A stretch of DNA of 64,000 nt from an uncultured Bacillota bacterium (GCA_905200905.1 CAJKMA010000002.1:21105-85104); one strand, 5' to 3'. Counted from the first letter of the stretch, positions 55,340 to 63,946 are shown. Numbers and translations are program-made. Notes: generated from the sequence alone by a model not told the origin.

Positions 55340-56284
55340 ATGGAACATCTAGTGACAGTAATAGTACCGGTGTATAATGTAGAAGCTTATTTAGAACGTT
55401 GTATCAAGTCTATTATCAATCAGGATTACAAAAACCTGGAAATTATTTTAGTGGATGACGGAAGCAAAGATTCTTCTGGAAAAATATGCAATCAGTATGC
55501 AAAAGAAGATTCCAGAATTCGAGTGATCCACAAGGAGAACCAGGGTCTTGGTCCTGCCAGAAATACAGCGATGGATCTTGCCACGGGAGAATTTTTGTTT
55601 TTCGTGGACAGTGATGATTATATTTTGGAAGGAATCCTGGGAAAATTATGCAGAGCCTGTGTGGAGGAAGACGCAGACATTGCATGCTGTGGTTATCAGA
55701 CGGGAAGTAAGATATATTACTGCCAGGGGGAAAGAGAAGTTTTAGACCCAACTTTAGCAACACAGAAAATGTTGATGTGTGAAGATATGGATGCAAATGC
55801 TGTCTGTAAATTGTATCGCAGAGAATTGTTTCAGGGAATCTATTATCCTGCATGTGCTTATGAAGTTGTTCCTGTAACCTATAAGGTTTATCTTCGCACA
55901 AAAAAAGTAGTGAATATCAAAGAATGTGGCTATTATATTGAAAAAAGGCCTGGTTCTATCACAAGATCAAAATTCGGCAAAAACAATCTTTTATACCTTA
56001 CCCTTGCCCAAGAAATGATGGAAGATATAAAAGAACATTATCCAAAATTAAAAGGAGCATCTGAGATTTTCTATTTAAATGCATTGATTGCCATGACTGA
56101 AAAATCTCATGAAGATCCAAATGCTTCAAATACAGAAGAATTCAGGACAGTAAATAAAGAGTTTCATGATTCGTATAAAACAATTATGCACAGTAGCCAT
56201 ATTTCAAAGAGAAAAAAGATGATCTCATGGATGCTTAGATTTAAAATATATGCTTTTATTAAGAGAATTTATGACCGTGTTTAA
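55340..56284 (+). CDS. GT2 family glycosyltransferase
   Basis: A 314-residue GT-A enzyme: 'VTVIVPVYNVEAYLERCIKSII', 'LEIILVDDGSKDSSGKICNQYA', 'ENQGLGPARNTAMDLATGEFLFFVDSDDYI' with the DXD-type motif at about 91-95. It starts 2 nt after the GT-C gene. The N-terminal third is close to that of the 38903 GT2, the rest is not. Donor unknown. Confidence 0.87.
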   Translation: MEHLVTVIVPVYNVEAYLERCIKSIINQDYKNLEIILVDDGSKDSSGKICNQYAKEDSRIRVIHKENQGLGPARNTAMDLATGEFLFFVDSDDYILEGILGKLCRACVEEDADIACCGYQTGSKIYYCQGEREVLDPTLATQKMLMCEDMDANAVCKLYRRELFQGIYYPACAYEVVPVTYKVYLRTKKVVNIKECGYYIEKRPGSITRSKFGKNNLLYLTLAQEMMEDIKEHYPKLKGASEIFYLNALIAMTEKSHEDPNASNTEEFRTVNKEFHDSYKTIMHSSHISKRKKMISWMLRFKIYAFIKRIYDRV

Positions 56285-56302
56285 AATAGAGGAGAGATGA
56301 TG

Positions 56303-57079
56303 ATGGAGCAGAAAATCCCAAAAGTCATTCATTATTTCTGGTTTGGAGGAAATCCACTTCCGGAAGACGTGAAAAAATGTATGGAGAGCTGGAAAAAATT
56401 TTGTCCAGACTATCAGATCATCCGTTGGGATGAAAGCAACTATGATTATAGAAAAAATCAATATATGAGAGAAGCCTATGAATCCAAGAAATGGAGTTTT
56501 GTGTCCGATTATGCAAGAATGGATATTATGTACCAATATGGAGGTGTCTATTTAGATACTGATGTAGAATTGATTCAGCCGCTGGATGAGCTGTTACAGT
56601 ACAATGCATTTATGGGATTTGAAGGGAATTATATTAATTTAGGATTAGGATTTGGTGCCAGACCAGGAATACCTGAGTTAAAAGAACTTATGAGTCAATA
56701 TGATCATCTTTCCTTTATTTTAAAAGACGGGACATTAAACTTAAAGCCAATTACCCGATATACAAATGAATATCTGGTGACACAGGGGTTTGTGGCAGAT
56801 GGTTCTAGACAAACTATCGGAAATCTGGAAATCTTTCCAAAAGATTATTTCTGTCCTATGGATTATTACAGCAGAGTATGCAATATTACAGAACATACCT
56901 TTTCGATTCATCACTGTGCGGCGTCCTGGTGGGGAGAAGAGGAAGAAGAAGCCTATTTAAAAGAAATAAAGTTAAGAGAAAATCATTTATGGCTATGGAG
57001 AGTTCGCAATGGCTTTCGAACGTTAAAAACAGAAGGTATGGGAAGCCTTCTGAAAAAAATAAGCAACATGAAATCATAA
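56303..57079 (+). CDS. GT32-type (OCH1-like) capsular glycosyltransferase
   Basis: A 258-residue protein beginning 'MEQKIPKVIHYFWFGGNPLPEDVKKCMESWKKF'. 'SDYARMDIMYQYGGVYLDTDVELIQPLDELL' (about 72-102) contains the DXD motif of the GT32 sugar-binding-region family, and 'SIHHCAASWW' near 207-216 is also typical. Members add mannose, galactose or related sugars to capsules. Three ATGs stand in tandem (56297, 56300, 56303); 56303 gives the best distance (8 nt) from the AGGAG. A 141-codon overlapping frame at 56878-57303 is not considered real. Confidence 0.87.
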   Translation: MEQKIPKVIHYFWFGGNPLPEDVKKCMESWKKFCPDYQIIRWDESNYDYRKNQYMREAYESKKWSFVSDYARMDIMYQYGGVYLDTDVELIQPLDELLQYNAFMGFEGNYINLGLGFGARPGIPELKELMSQYDHLSFILKDGTLNLKPITRYTNEYLVTQGFVADGSRQTIGNLEIFPKDYFCPMDYYSRVCNITEHTFSIHHCAASWWGEEEEEAYLKEIKLRENHLWLWRVRNGFRTLKTEGMGSLLKKISNMKS

Positions 57080-57103
57080 GATTAAAATCGAAAGGCACAC
57101 AAT

Positions 57104-58528
57104 ATGAGATATTTACGAGCATTTTCAAAATATGCAATCGGTACCGGGCTAGTATTGGTTGTGGGGCTGCTCACAACACCAATCCTGACAAGATTAATCT
57201 CTACCGAAGATATGGGGAAATATTCCATGTTTATGACATTGGGGAATCTGATCTCAACACTTCTTTGTTTAGGGCTGGATCAGTCTTATCTTCGGTTCTA
57301 TAATGATGAAAAACCGGAAAGCAGAAATTACCTATTGCGCATCTGTTTGTTGCTGCCTATGGGGGTTTTTCTGATTTGCGGCCTTTTTCTGTTTCTGTTT
57401 TATAAGCCTTTTTCTGTGTATATTACGGGAGAAGTATCCTTTTCTCTGGTGTTATTGTTTAATGCTTATATGCTGGGACTGATGGTTGACCGTTTTTGGA
57501 CACTGAAGATTCAGATGGCACAAAAGGAGATTGCATATTCTGTTCTGAATTTTATCCGAAAAATAGCATATTTGCTTCTGGCACTTTTGTTTATCAAACT
57601 GAGCTTTTATGAAGAAAGCTGGGATCTGATGCTGGCTATTACATTAGCAGAGGTTTTTGTTTTACTTTTTGCCAGAATCATTGAACTTGGTAACTGGAAA
57701 TGCGTGAGTAAAAAAATCAAGACAAGCCATGGAAGACTGTTACATTATGGAATTCCATTTGCCTTTGCATCCACCATTACTCTGATTTTTCACTCCACGG
57801 ATAAAATGATGTTAAAAGCACTGTCTGATTATCACAACATCGGAATCTATTCTGGTGCCCAAAGTATTGTCAACCTGTTATCTCAGGCACAGGCCGTTTT
57901 TGTGGCTTTTTGGATACCTGTGGTATATGAGCATTACAGCAAAGACAACGAAGATACAAAATTTTATATACTTATGAATAAAATAGTATCTTATGTGATG
58001 CTGATGATTCTTATTGGTCTCATTTGCTTTAAGGATCTGGTAGTTTTATTTTTAGGAGCAGATTATCGGGAAGCAACGTATGTGTTTCCTTTTTTAGCGT
58101 TTATGCCAGTTATGACTACTATTTCAGAGACGACAGTTATGGGAATCAATTTTAAGAAAAAGACAGGATATCATGTATATATTTCCGTGATTAGTATGGT
58201 TGTAAATGCAATAGGCAACTATTTTTTGATAAAAGCATTTGGAGCTATTGGGGCAGCAATTTCTACAGGGTTGTCCTATAGCGTATTTTTTGCACTGCGT
58301 ACCTATTTTTCTAACAAGGTCTTTCCTGTGAAGTATGCGCTGAAACGATATGTTGTGTCTGCAATTCTTGTTTATGGACTTGCAATTTATGCAAGCTTCG
58401 GAAGTGCGAATCTGCAATTCTTTCTCTGTGCAGCAGGAATTGTAGCATTTATTACTGTTTTGTATCGAGACATTATCAGAGAGGGCTATAAGAGGATCAA
58501 AGATTATTTAAGATATAAGTTTATTTAG
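57104..58528 (+). CDS. Wzx-type oligosaccharide flippase (second of two)
   Basis: A 474-residue polytopic MOP-family exporter with about 12-14 spans. It opens 'FSKYAIGTGLVLVVGLLTTPILTRLISTEDMGKYSMFMTLGNL'; the middle block 'FASTITLIFHSTDKMMLKAL.DYHNIGIYSGAQSIVNLL' and 'NAIGNYFLIKAFGAIGAAISTGLSYSVFFALRTYFS' are family features. The sequence is clearly not a close copy of the 40956 flippase, so the two probably move different lipid-linked saccharides. AAAGG lies about 9 nt before the ATG. Confidence 0.88.
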   Translation: MRYLRAFSKYAIGTGLVLVVGLLTTPILTRLISTEDMGKYSMFMTLGNLISTLLCLGLDQSYLRFYNDEKPESRNYLLRICLLLPMGVFLICGLFLFLFYKPFSVYITGEVSFSLVLLFNAYMLGLMVDRFWTLKIQMAQKEIAYSVLNFIRKIAYLLLALLFIKLSFYEESWDLMLAITLAEVFVLLFARIIELGNWKCVSKKIKTSHGRLLHYGIPFAFASTITLIFHSTDKMMLKALSDYHNIGIYSGAQSIVNLLSQAQAVFVAFWIPVVYEHYSKDNEDTKFYILMNKIVSYVMLMILIGLICFKDLVVLFLGADYREATYVFPFLAFMPVMTTISETTVMGINFKKKTGYHVYISVISMVVNAIGNYFLIKAFGAIGAAISTGLSYSVFFALRTYFSNKVFPVKYALKRYVVSAILVYGLAIYASFGSANLQFFLCAAGIVAFITVLYRDIIREGYKRIKDYLRYKFI

Positions 58529-58545
58529 AAATGAAGGAGAAGTTC

Positions 58546-60531
58546 ATGAAAAAAGAAACAAAATCCAGAAGAATATTATGGATACTTATATTCGTGACAG
58601 TGTTAGGTGGAATATTAAGATGCATTTATTGTTTTCGAGGGTATCCGTATCAACTGCATCCGGATGAACACACCATAGTCAATAATGCGATAGATATGTT
58701 GTCCAGACATTCCTGGGAAGCCTATGTATACAATCGCCCAGATCAGTTTGAAATCAAATGCAATGCATTTTTATTTCATATTTTTTCATGGCTGCATTAT
58801 CATGTGCCGGCGTATGAGGGATTTGAATTAAACGGTGGAATCTTTTATGTTATAGCGAGATTGTATACTACATTGTTTGGTACTGCAATGATTCCTCTTA
58901 TGTATCTGACAGTAGGAAAAATATTAAAAAAAGATAGCATATCAAAGCAAAACGTACAATTATTTGCAGCAGCTATGATTGCTTTTTCTCCATTATTTAT
59001 AGAGCATTCCGCATATGCAACTCCAGATATTGTACTAACTTTTTTTATTCTTCTTACAGCATATATTTCGGCAGAATATCTGGAAACTGGAAAAAGATGG
59101 ACCATTTATGCTATAGCGTTGATTACTGGAATCTGTATCACTATAAAATATCCAGCGGCTATTGTGTGTAGCTATATTGCATTTATTGTAATCTATAAGT
59201 GCATCAAAGATAAAAAAGGCTTCAAAGAAATCTTTGTCCTTGGTATGAGTTCCATATTAATCATTCTTGCAGCCATCTTTGTTATTGCACCAAACTTATA
59301 CACAGACTTTGGAAACGTAGTATCTACATTTATAGCAGAGGCAAGACCAAATCATATCGGGCAAGATGGTTTAGGATTCTTTGGAAACATGCGTTTTTAC
59401 TTTAAAACTATTTTAGAAAGCATGGGAATTCTTTCTGGGCCACTGTTTTTAGCAGGATGTGGATTCCTTATAAAAAATAGGAAAGCAAGCCATTTTCCAT
59501 TATTGATCAGTGGAAGCTACTGGGTATGTCTAAGTGTACTATCACTATTTTGGGTAAGATGGGGAGTTCCCATGTTCCTTACTTATATTATTTTAGTATC
59601 TATCGGTCTTGTATGGATCTGGGATTTATTACAGAAACAAGATAAGGGAAGATATCTAGTAACGATACCAGCTGTTCTTATGGCACTTCTTATTACGAAC
59701 AATCTCGTTACGGGTATTAAGATTACAAAGTGGAGCACAGTAAAAGATACGAGAATCGTTGCCATGGATTATTGTGAAGAGAATGGTGTTACTGCAGAGA
59801 ATAGTATTTACGAAGGATATACGCCATTGGCGCCAGATGCAGGTCCTGGGGCACAGTTTATCGCTTTTCAAATGGAGGAAGATGGTATAAAACCACAAGA
59901 ACAATATACAGCAAAGAAATACCTTGTGATCAGCTCTTCTTTTAAAAAGAGATACTTAAACGAAGCAGATCATTATCCGGAAATAGCAGCAGTTTATCAA
60001 GAAATTGATAAACAGTACCCACTGATCTATTCCATTGATTCTGAAGATTATAAAGCAAGTCCATGGGAAATACCCAATATTTTATATGGATTTCAATATA
60101 TATTTGCGGAGAATGGACCAACAGGATTGCCGATTTATGTCTATGATCTAGAGCCAGACTATTATACTATTAAGTCATATGAAGACCAGAAGTATTTATC
60201 TGCTAATGGAGTAGAAGATGGAGCAAAAGTTATGATTTCAGAGGAAACGTATCACTGGAGCATCTACGAAGATGAAAAAGGGCAGTCTCTGATTTCAGAA
60301 GCAGCAAATTGCGCGTTAGATGTAACAAATGGGAGCTTTGAAGAAGATACAAATCTTCAGCTATGGACAGTGACAGGAGGAGAGGCACAAAGATGGGAAA
60401 TTCAAGAAGAAGATGGCTACTGTTTCCTTATAACAAAGAATCAATTAGCAGTGACTCGTAATGGTGAGCATATATCCCTTCAGCCATTTACTGGTGCAGA
60501 AGAACAAAAATGGATTATAGAGGAGAAATAG
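58546..60531 (+). CDS. GT-C (GT39-like) glycosyltransferase with C-terminal ricin-type beta-trefoil
   Basis: A 661-residue protein. About 12 spans fill residues 10-385, with D40-E41 of 'LHPDEHTIVNNAID' in the first outside loop, the site of the catalytic acid in PMT/ArnT-like enzymes. An extracellular domain follows (about 390-530). The last 125 residues (about 536-661) form three beta-trefoil repeats of ricin B type: 'YLSANGVEDGAKVMISEETYHWSI', then 'CALDVTNGSF..LQLWTVTGGEAQRWEI', then 'QLAVTRNG..ISLQPFTGAEEQKWII', with the typical Q-x-W endings. The start at 58546 has AAGGAG 5-6 nt upstream; ATG 58531 overlaps that site. It probably glycosylates outside, guided by the lectin domain (inference). 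Confidence 0.78.
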   Translation: MKKETKSRRILWILIFVTVLGGILRCIYCFRGYPYQLHPDEHTIVNNAIDMLSRHSWEAYVYNRPDQFEIKCNAFLFHIFSWLHYHVPAYEGFELNGGIFYVIARLYTTLFGTAMIPLMYLTVGKILKKDSISKQNVQLFAAAMIAFSPLFIEHSAYATPDIVLTFFILLTAYISAEYLETGKRWTIYAIALITGICITIKYPAAIVCSYIAFIVIYKCIKDKKGFKEIFVLGMSSILIILAAIFVIAPNLYTDFGNVVSTFIAEARPNHIGQDGLGFFGNMRFYFKTILESMGILSGPLFLAGCGFLIKNRKASHFPLLISGSYWVCLSVLSLFWVRWGVPMFLTYIILVSIGLVWIWDLLQKQDKGRYLVTIPAVLMALLITNNLVTGIKITKWSTVKDTRIVAMDYCEENGVTAENSIYEGYTPLAPDAGPGAQFIAFQMEEDGIKPQEQYTAKKYLVISSSFKKRYLNEADHYPEIAAVYQEIDKQYPLIYSIDSEDYKASPWEIPNILYGFQYIFAENGPTGLPIYVYDLEPDYYTIKSYEDQKYLSANGVEDGAKVMISEETYHWSIYEDEKGQSLISEAANCALDVTNGSFEEDTNLQLWTVTGGEAQRWEIQEEDGYCFLITKNQLAVTRNGEHISLQPFTGAEEQKWIIEEK

Positions 60532-60532
60532 C

Positions 60533-62089
60533 ATGAAGAAAAAGGTTCGTATAATATTTCTATTGTTTCTTTGCGTTCATTTGGGATATTTATGCTTTCT
60601 TGGAACTAAGAAAATAAATTTTCATATTGATGAGTATTTTACTTATGCACTGTCAAATAAGGAAGACGCAACCATGCCAATGTGGCCACATTGGGAGGAA
60701 GAAAAAGAATATGTAGGAGATGATTTTTTTTTACAAGAGCATGCACCAAGTAAAGAAGAGTGTTTTGATTACAAAAAAGTATGGGAAAATCAAAGAAAGG
60801 ATGTACACCCTCCACTCTATTATGTATTGATTCACACAGTTTGCTCCTTTTTTCCAGGAGTATTTAGTAAATGGGAAGGGTTACTGGTAAACTTTCTATT
60901 GCTGTTAGTGATGGACTGGATTGTGTATGCGATCATGAAGAAAGTTGTTAAAAGCGAATGGATTGCACTGATCGCATCGGTTGTCTTTGGATTTTCCTTT
61001 ATTAGTTTAAATATGGCATTGTACATTCGTATGTATGCCCTTATGACTACCTTTGCATTGTCCTTGCTTTTGTTGTTTATCACGTATTTTGATAAAAAAA
61101 GAGATGGGAAATTTTATATAGCATTGTTTTGGATTGCACTAGGCGGTGCGCTAACTCAGTATTATTTTCTGATCTATATGTTCTTTGTTTGTCTTACTTT
61201 TGGCATCATGCTGTTAGCAAAAAAAGAGTGGAAGGATGCAGGAAAATACATTGGAACATTAACGGCAGCAGGTGTTGCATGTATTACCATATTTCCGGCA
61301 ATGTTAACGCAAATTTTTGGCGGCAGCGACAGAGGACAGGAAGCGTTTCAAAATGTTTCAAATCTGACTGGGGTTATAGAAAAACTGAGAGACTTTTTCA
61401 ATATTATCAATCGAGAAGTCTTTGGAACTAGATTTTTTCTTTTTGCAGGACTTACAGTATTGTGTGTGATTCTTGGAATTGTGAAACACTGGAAACTATG
61501 GGAGCAGGGAAAAGTATTGTTACTATTTCTTCCATCAGCTATCCTTTATAGCTGTGTGGTAGCGGTGATCGCGCCATACAGAGAAGATCGCTACATCATG
61601 TGCGCAGCGCCGATTTTGCTTCTGACAGCTATTTGGGTTGTCTATATGTTCTTTGTTCATCTGTTTCAGAAAAAGCAGACGCGTAATGCAGGTATTCTTC
61701 TTACAGGAGTATTTCTGCTGGTGTTTGGTCATAATATGGTACAGATGAAATGGATGCCAACTTATACGTATCAGTTTATGGGAGAAAAACAGGAAAAATT
61801 GGCGGAATATGTAGACTATCCGGTGGTTTATGTGTATGATAACAGTTGGACCGTAAATGATAATGTAGTAGAATTGAAAAAATTTAAGTCCTATACATTT
61901 GTAAGATCAGAGAACCTGGAACGCTATCTCTCTAACATTGAAGAAGAAAAGATGATTCTCTACAATGAAACAAGAAACGATTCCGAGGAACTCATACAAA
62001 GTGTAATACAGGAAAACCCAGAACTGCAGATGAAAGGAAAGATATTCCAAAATAGTGCAGAAGCTGTGTTTGTATTTGAAAGTGAATAG
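60533..62089 (+). CDS. GT-C (GT39/PMT-like) membrane glycosyltransferase
   Basis: A 518-residue protein with about 11 spans. D33-E34 of 'FHIDEYFTYALSN' lie in the first outside loop and 'RKDVHPPLYYVLIH' (about 88-101) is a second PMT-like motif. The protein has no extra lectin domain; a soluble tail of about 100 residues ends it. GAGGAG lies 8 nt before the ATG, and the gene begins 1 nt after the previous stop. It belongs to the group that takes sugar from polyprenyl phosphate, and the DPM1-like gene directly downstream may make its donor. Confidence 0.8.
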   Translation: MKKKVRIIFLLFLCVHLGYLCFLGTKKINFHIDEYFTYALSNKEDATMPMWPHWEEEKEYVGDDFFLQEHAPSKEECFDYKKVWENQRKDVHPPLYYVLIHTVCSFFPGVFSKWEGLLVNFLLLLVMDWIVYAIMKKVVKSEWIALIASVVFGFSFISLNMALYIRMYALMTTFALSLLLLFITYFDKKRDGKFYIALFWIALGGALTQYYFLIYMFFVCLTFGIMLLAKKEWKDAGKYIGTLTAAGVACITIFPAMLTQIFGGSDRGQEAFQNVSNLTGVIEKLRDFFNIINREVFGTRFFLFAGLTVLCVILGIVKHWKLWEQGKVLLLFLPSAILYSCVVAVIAPYREDRYIMCAAPILLLTAIWVVYMFFVHLFQKKQTRNAGILLTGVFLLVFGHNMVQMKWMPTYTYQFMGEKQEKLAEYVDYPVVYVYDNSWTVNDNVVELKKFKSYTFVRSENLERYLSNIEEEKMILYNETRNDSEELIQSVIQENPELQMKGKIFQNSAEAVFVFESE

Positions 62090-62108
62090 GGGAAGAGGGT
62101 ACAGAAAG

Positions 62109-63065
62109 ATGATAGATAAACCCATTCTTTACATTGTGATACCATGTTATAATGAAGAAAAAGTTCTTCCACTTACTGCTCCTATGTTTCTGAATAAAAT
62201 AGAACAGTTAGCAGACGAAGAAAAAATTCATCAGGACAGCAGGGTGCTGTTTGTAAATGATGGCAGTAAAGATAAAACCTGGGAATTGATAAAAAAATTT
62301 GCAAAAGAAAACAGACATTTTACAGGGATTTCTCAGAGCCGGAATAGAGGTCATCAAAATGCAGTTTTAGCCGGCCTTATGGAGGCAAAGGATAAAGCGG
62401 ATATTACAATCTCTATAGACTGTGACGGTCAGGATGATATCAACGCCATGGATGAGATGGTAGAGGCCTACAGAAACGGTGCGGAAGTAGTGTATGGTGT
62501 TCGCAGTAAGAGAGAAACAGATACCTTCTTTAAAAGATTTACTGCTGAAGCCTTTTATCATCTCATGAAATGGATGAGAGCAGAGGTTGTATTTAATCAT
62601 GCGGATTATCGTTTGATCTCTTCCAGGGTATTGCAGGAATTTGCAAATTTTAAAGAAGTGAATATTTTCCTGAGAGGTATGGTGCCGTTAGTCGGATTCA
62701 ACAGTACTTCTGTTTATTATGAAAGACATGAGCGAATTGCAGGGGAGAGTCATTATCCATTGAAGAAAATGCTGGCATTGGCATTTGACGGAATCACCAG
62801 TCTAAGTGTAAAGCCCATTCGGTTGATTACAGGTCTTGGAGCCTGTATCTCTGTATTTGGATTTCTGGCAGTGATCTGGGCCATTGTCATGTGGATGATG
62901 GGGAAAACCGTAGCCGGATGGGCCAGTATGATTTGTATTATATGTTTTTTGGGAGGAATTCAACTGCTATCTCTAGGAGTAATCGGAGAGTATATTGGGA
63001 AGATTTATATGGAGACAAAGGGACGTCCGAGATATATTATCAGTGAACGGACGGAAGATGAATAA
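62109..63065 (+). CDS. GT2 polyprenyl-phosphate sugar synthase (GtrB/DPM1-like)
   Basis: A 318-residue protein: GT-A domain with 'LYIVIPCYNEEKVLPLTAPMF', 'VLFVNDGSKDKTWELI', 'SQSRNRGHQNAVLAGLMEAKDKADITISIDCDGQDD' (DXD-type), 'YGVRSKRETDTFFKRFTAEAFY' and 'HADYRLISSRVL', followed by two C-terminal spans (about 238-262, 270-295) and 'GEYIGKIYMETKGRPRYII'. This is the classic GtrB/Und-P-glucose-type layout. The ATG at 62109 follows GAGGGT; the longer frame from 62055 overlaps the GT-C gene. It is the last gene before the terminator. No GtrA-like flippase was seen. Confidence 0.88.
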   Translation: MIDKPILYIVIPCYNEEKVLPLTAPMFLNKIEQLADEEKIHQDSRVLFVNDGSKDKTWELIKKFAKENRHFTGISQSRNRGHQNAVLAGLMEAKDKADITISIDCDGQDDINAMDEMVEAYRNGAEVVYGVRSKRETDTFFKRFTAEAFYHLMKWMRAEVVFNHADYRLISSRVLQEFANFKEVNIFLRGMVPLVGFNSTSVYYERHERIAGESHYPLKKMLALAFDGITSLSVKPIRLITGLGACISVFGFLAVIWAIVMWMMGKTVAGWASMICIICFLGGIQLLSLGVIGEYIGKIYMETKGRPRYIISERTEDE

Positions 63066-63071
63066 ATAAAA

Positions 63072-63154
63072 ATTTACAGAAACCCATCAAGGAATATTGT
63101 CCATTGACGAGCAGTGTCAGTGGTGTGTATTCTTTGATGGGATTTTTTGTAAAT
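63072..63154 (+). terminator. Composite 83-nt hairpin terminator closing the polysaccharide locus
   Basis: An outer inverted repeat (ATTTACA with TGTAAAT, and CCCATCAAGGAATA with TATTCTTTGATGGG, one wobble) encloses an inner hairpin CCATTGAC/GTCAGTGG (63101-63108 with 63116-63123) around a 7-nt loop. It ends in a T6 run at 63143-63148. It is longer than an ordinary terminator. Confidence 0.82.
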
Positions 63155-63344
63155 ATAAGAAAAGAAGAGGAGAAAAGGTAGGGAAGATATAAAAATCAAG
63201 CAGCTGAGGGGTAGACTTTTTGTCGAAATTATGTTACTCTTTTGTGCAAAGAGTAAAAAGTATATGAGATTTTGGACATCGTAAACCTTAAGATACAAAC
63301 TTAAGGTTTTATTTTGGCACATTCACACATGGAGAGGAAAGAAA
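63155..63344 (+). promoter_or_regulatory. Leader of a truncated sugar aminotransferase gene with two hairpins
   Basis: The stretch holds two perfect stem-loops. TTACTCTTT/AAAGAGTAA is at 63234-63256 with a 5-nt loop. AAACCTTAAG/CTTAAGGTTT is at 63283-63309 with a 7-nt loop and is followed by TATTTT, so it looks like an attenuator. A convincing promoter was not found; TTGGAC near 63272 has only a weak partner. A ribosome site GGAGAGG lies at 63331-63337. Confidence 0.5.
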
Positions 63345-63458
63345 ATGATTAGTTTTAATGTACCACCACATATCGGGACAGAGGAAAAGTATATTGCAGA
63401 GGCAATTGCTGCACATAAAATTTGCGGAGATGGGAAATTCACAAAACTCTGTAATTGA
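63345..63458 (+). pseudogene. 5' remnant of an RffA/WecE/FdtB-like sugar aminotransferase gene
   Basis: The ATG at 63345 (GGAGAGG 7 nt upstream) opens a frame of 37 codons reading 'MISFNVPPHIGTEEKYIAEA' and then 'HKICGDGKFTKLC'. This matches the start of dTDP-4-amino-4,6-dideoxy-sugar transaminases ('MIPFN.P...G.EL.Y', 'K.CGDG.FT..C'), which run to about 375 residues. The match breaks after FTKLC, where a TGT (63450) can be the first bases of an IS21-type end, and the frame meets TGA at 63456-63458. The rest of the gene is missing from the window, so it is broken by insertion or deletion. Confidence 0.75.
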
Positions 63459-63946
63459 ATAATCCGGCTTCCGTGTCCATGCTGTCCGGACTCAAGAAAC
63501 CGCAAATCCGTTTTTAAGGAAACCGCCATTCCGGTGGTGGAAACCTTTATCATAAATTCTTAGAATGTAACTATGCACCCCGTGGTGCAAATATATTCTA
63601 GGAGGTCTTGACTATGACCAAATATCGAGAGATTCTTAGGCTCAAAAGCTTGAATCTCAGTCAACAAAACATTGCCGACAGTTGCAATGTCTCAAAAAAG
63701 ACAGTCAATCGTGTGTTAAAGCGTGCTGCTGAATTAGGTATATCCTGGCCGCTTGAGGAAAACGACACCGATGCTGTCCTTGCAGAAAAGTTCTTCCCTT
63801 CTGCAAAACAAGTCACATCCCACAAGCGTATGCCTGACTACGACTACATCCGTAAGGAGCTGCTCCGTAACGGCGTAAGCAAAAAGCTCCTTTGGACGGA
63901 ATACATGGAGGATTGCCGTGCCAATGGCGATGAACCACTTATGTAT
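63450..63946 (+). mobile_element. IS21-family remnant (left end and 5' part of istA)
   Basis: It starts about where the aminotransferase reading is lost (TGT at 63450) and ends where the IstA match is lost (after the Tyr codon at 63944-63946). The untranslated left end of about 150 nt holds an ACCGCC/GGTGGT hairpin near 63515-63535 and a long hairpin TAGAAT.../...ATTCTA (about 63560-63598) with a TGCACC/GGTGCA core just before the ribosome site. No matching right end or istB lies in the window. Boundaries are estimates. Confidence 0.65.
63560..63600 (+). promoter_or_regulatory. Hairpin directly upstream of istA
   Basis: TAGAAT ... TGCACC-loop-GGTGCA ... ATTCTA forms a nested stem-loop that ends at the AGGAGG of istA. 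Such hairpins in insertion sequences can block read-through transcription or translation; here that is an inference. Confidence 0.5.

Noticed and set aside
55443..55901. A 152-codon minus-strand open frame inside a GT2 gene
   Set aside because: It is opposite conserved GT2 motifs and has no start signals of its own.
56878..57303. A 141-codon plus-strand frame across the GT32/flippase junction
   Set aside because: It overlaps both real genes in another frame and matches no family; the true junction has a proper ribosome site at 57104.
29005..63065. CRISPR array or phage genes within the long plus-strand block
   Set aside because: No regularly spaced repeats and no phage structural or integrase genes are visible; all genes fit glycan synthesis.
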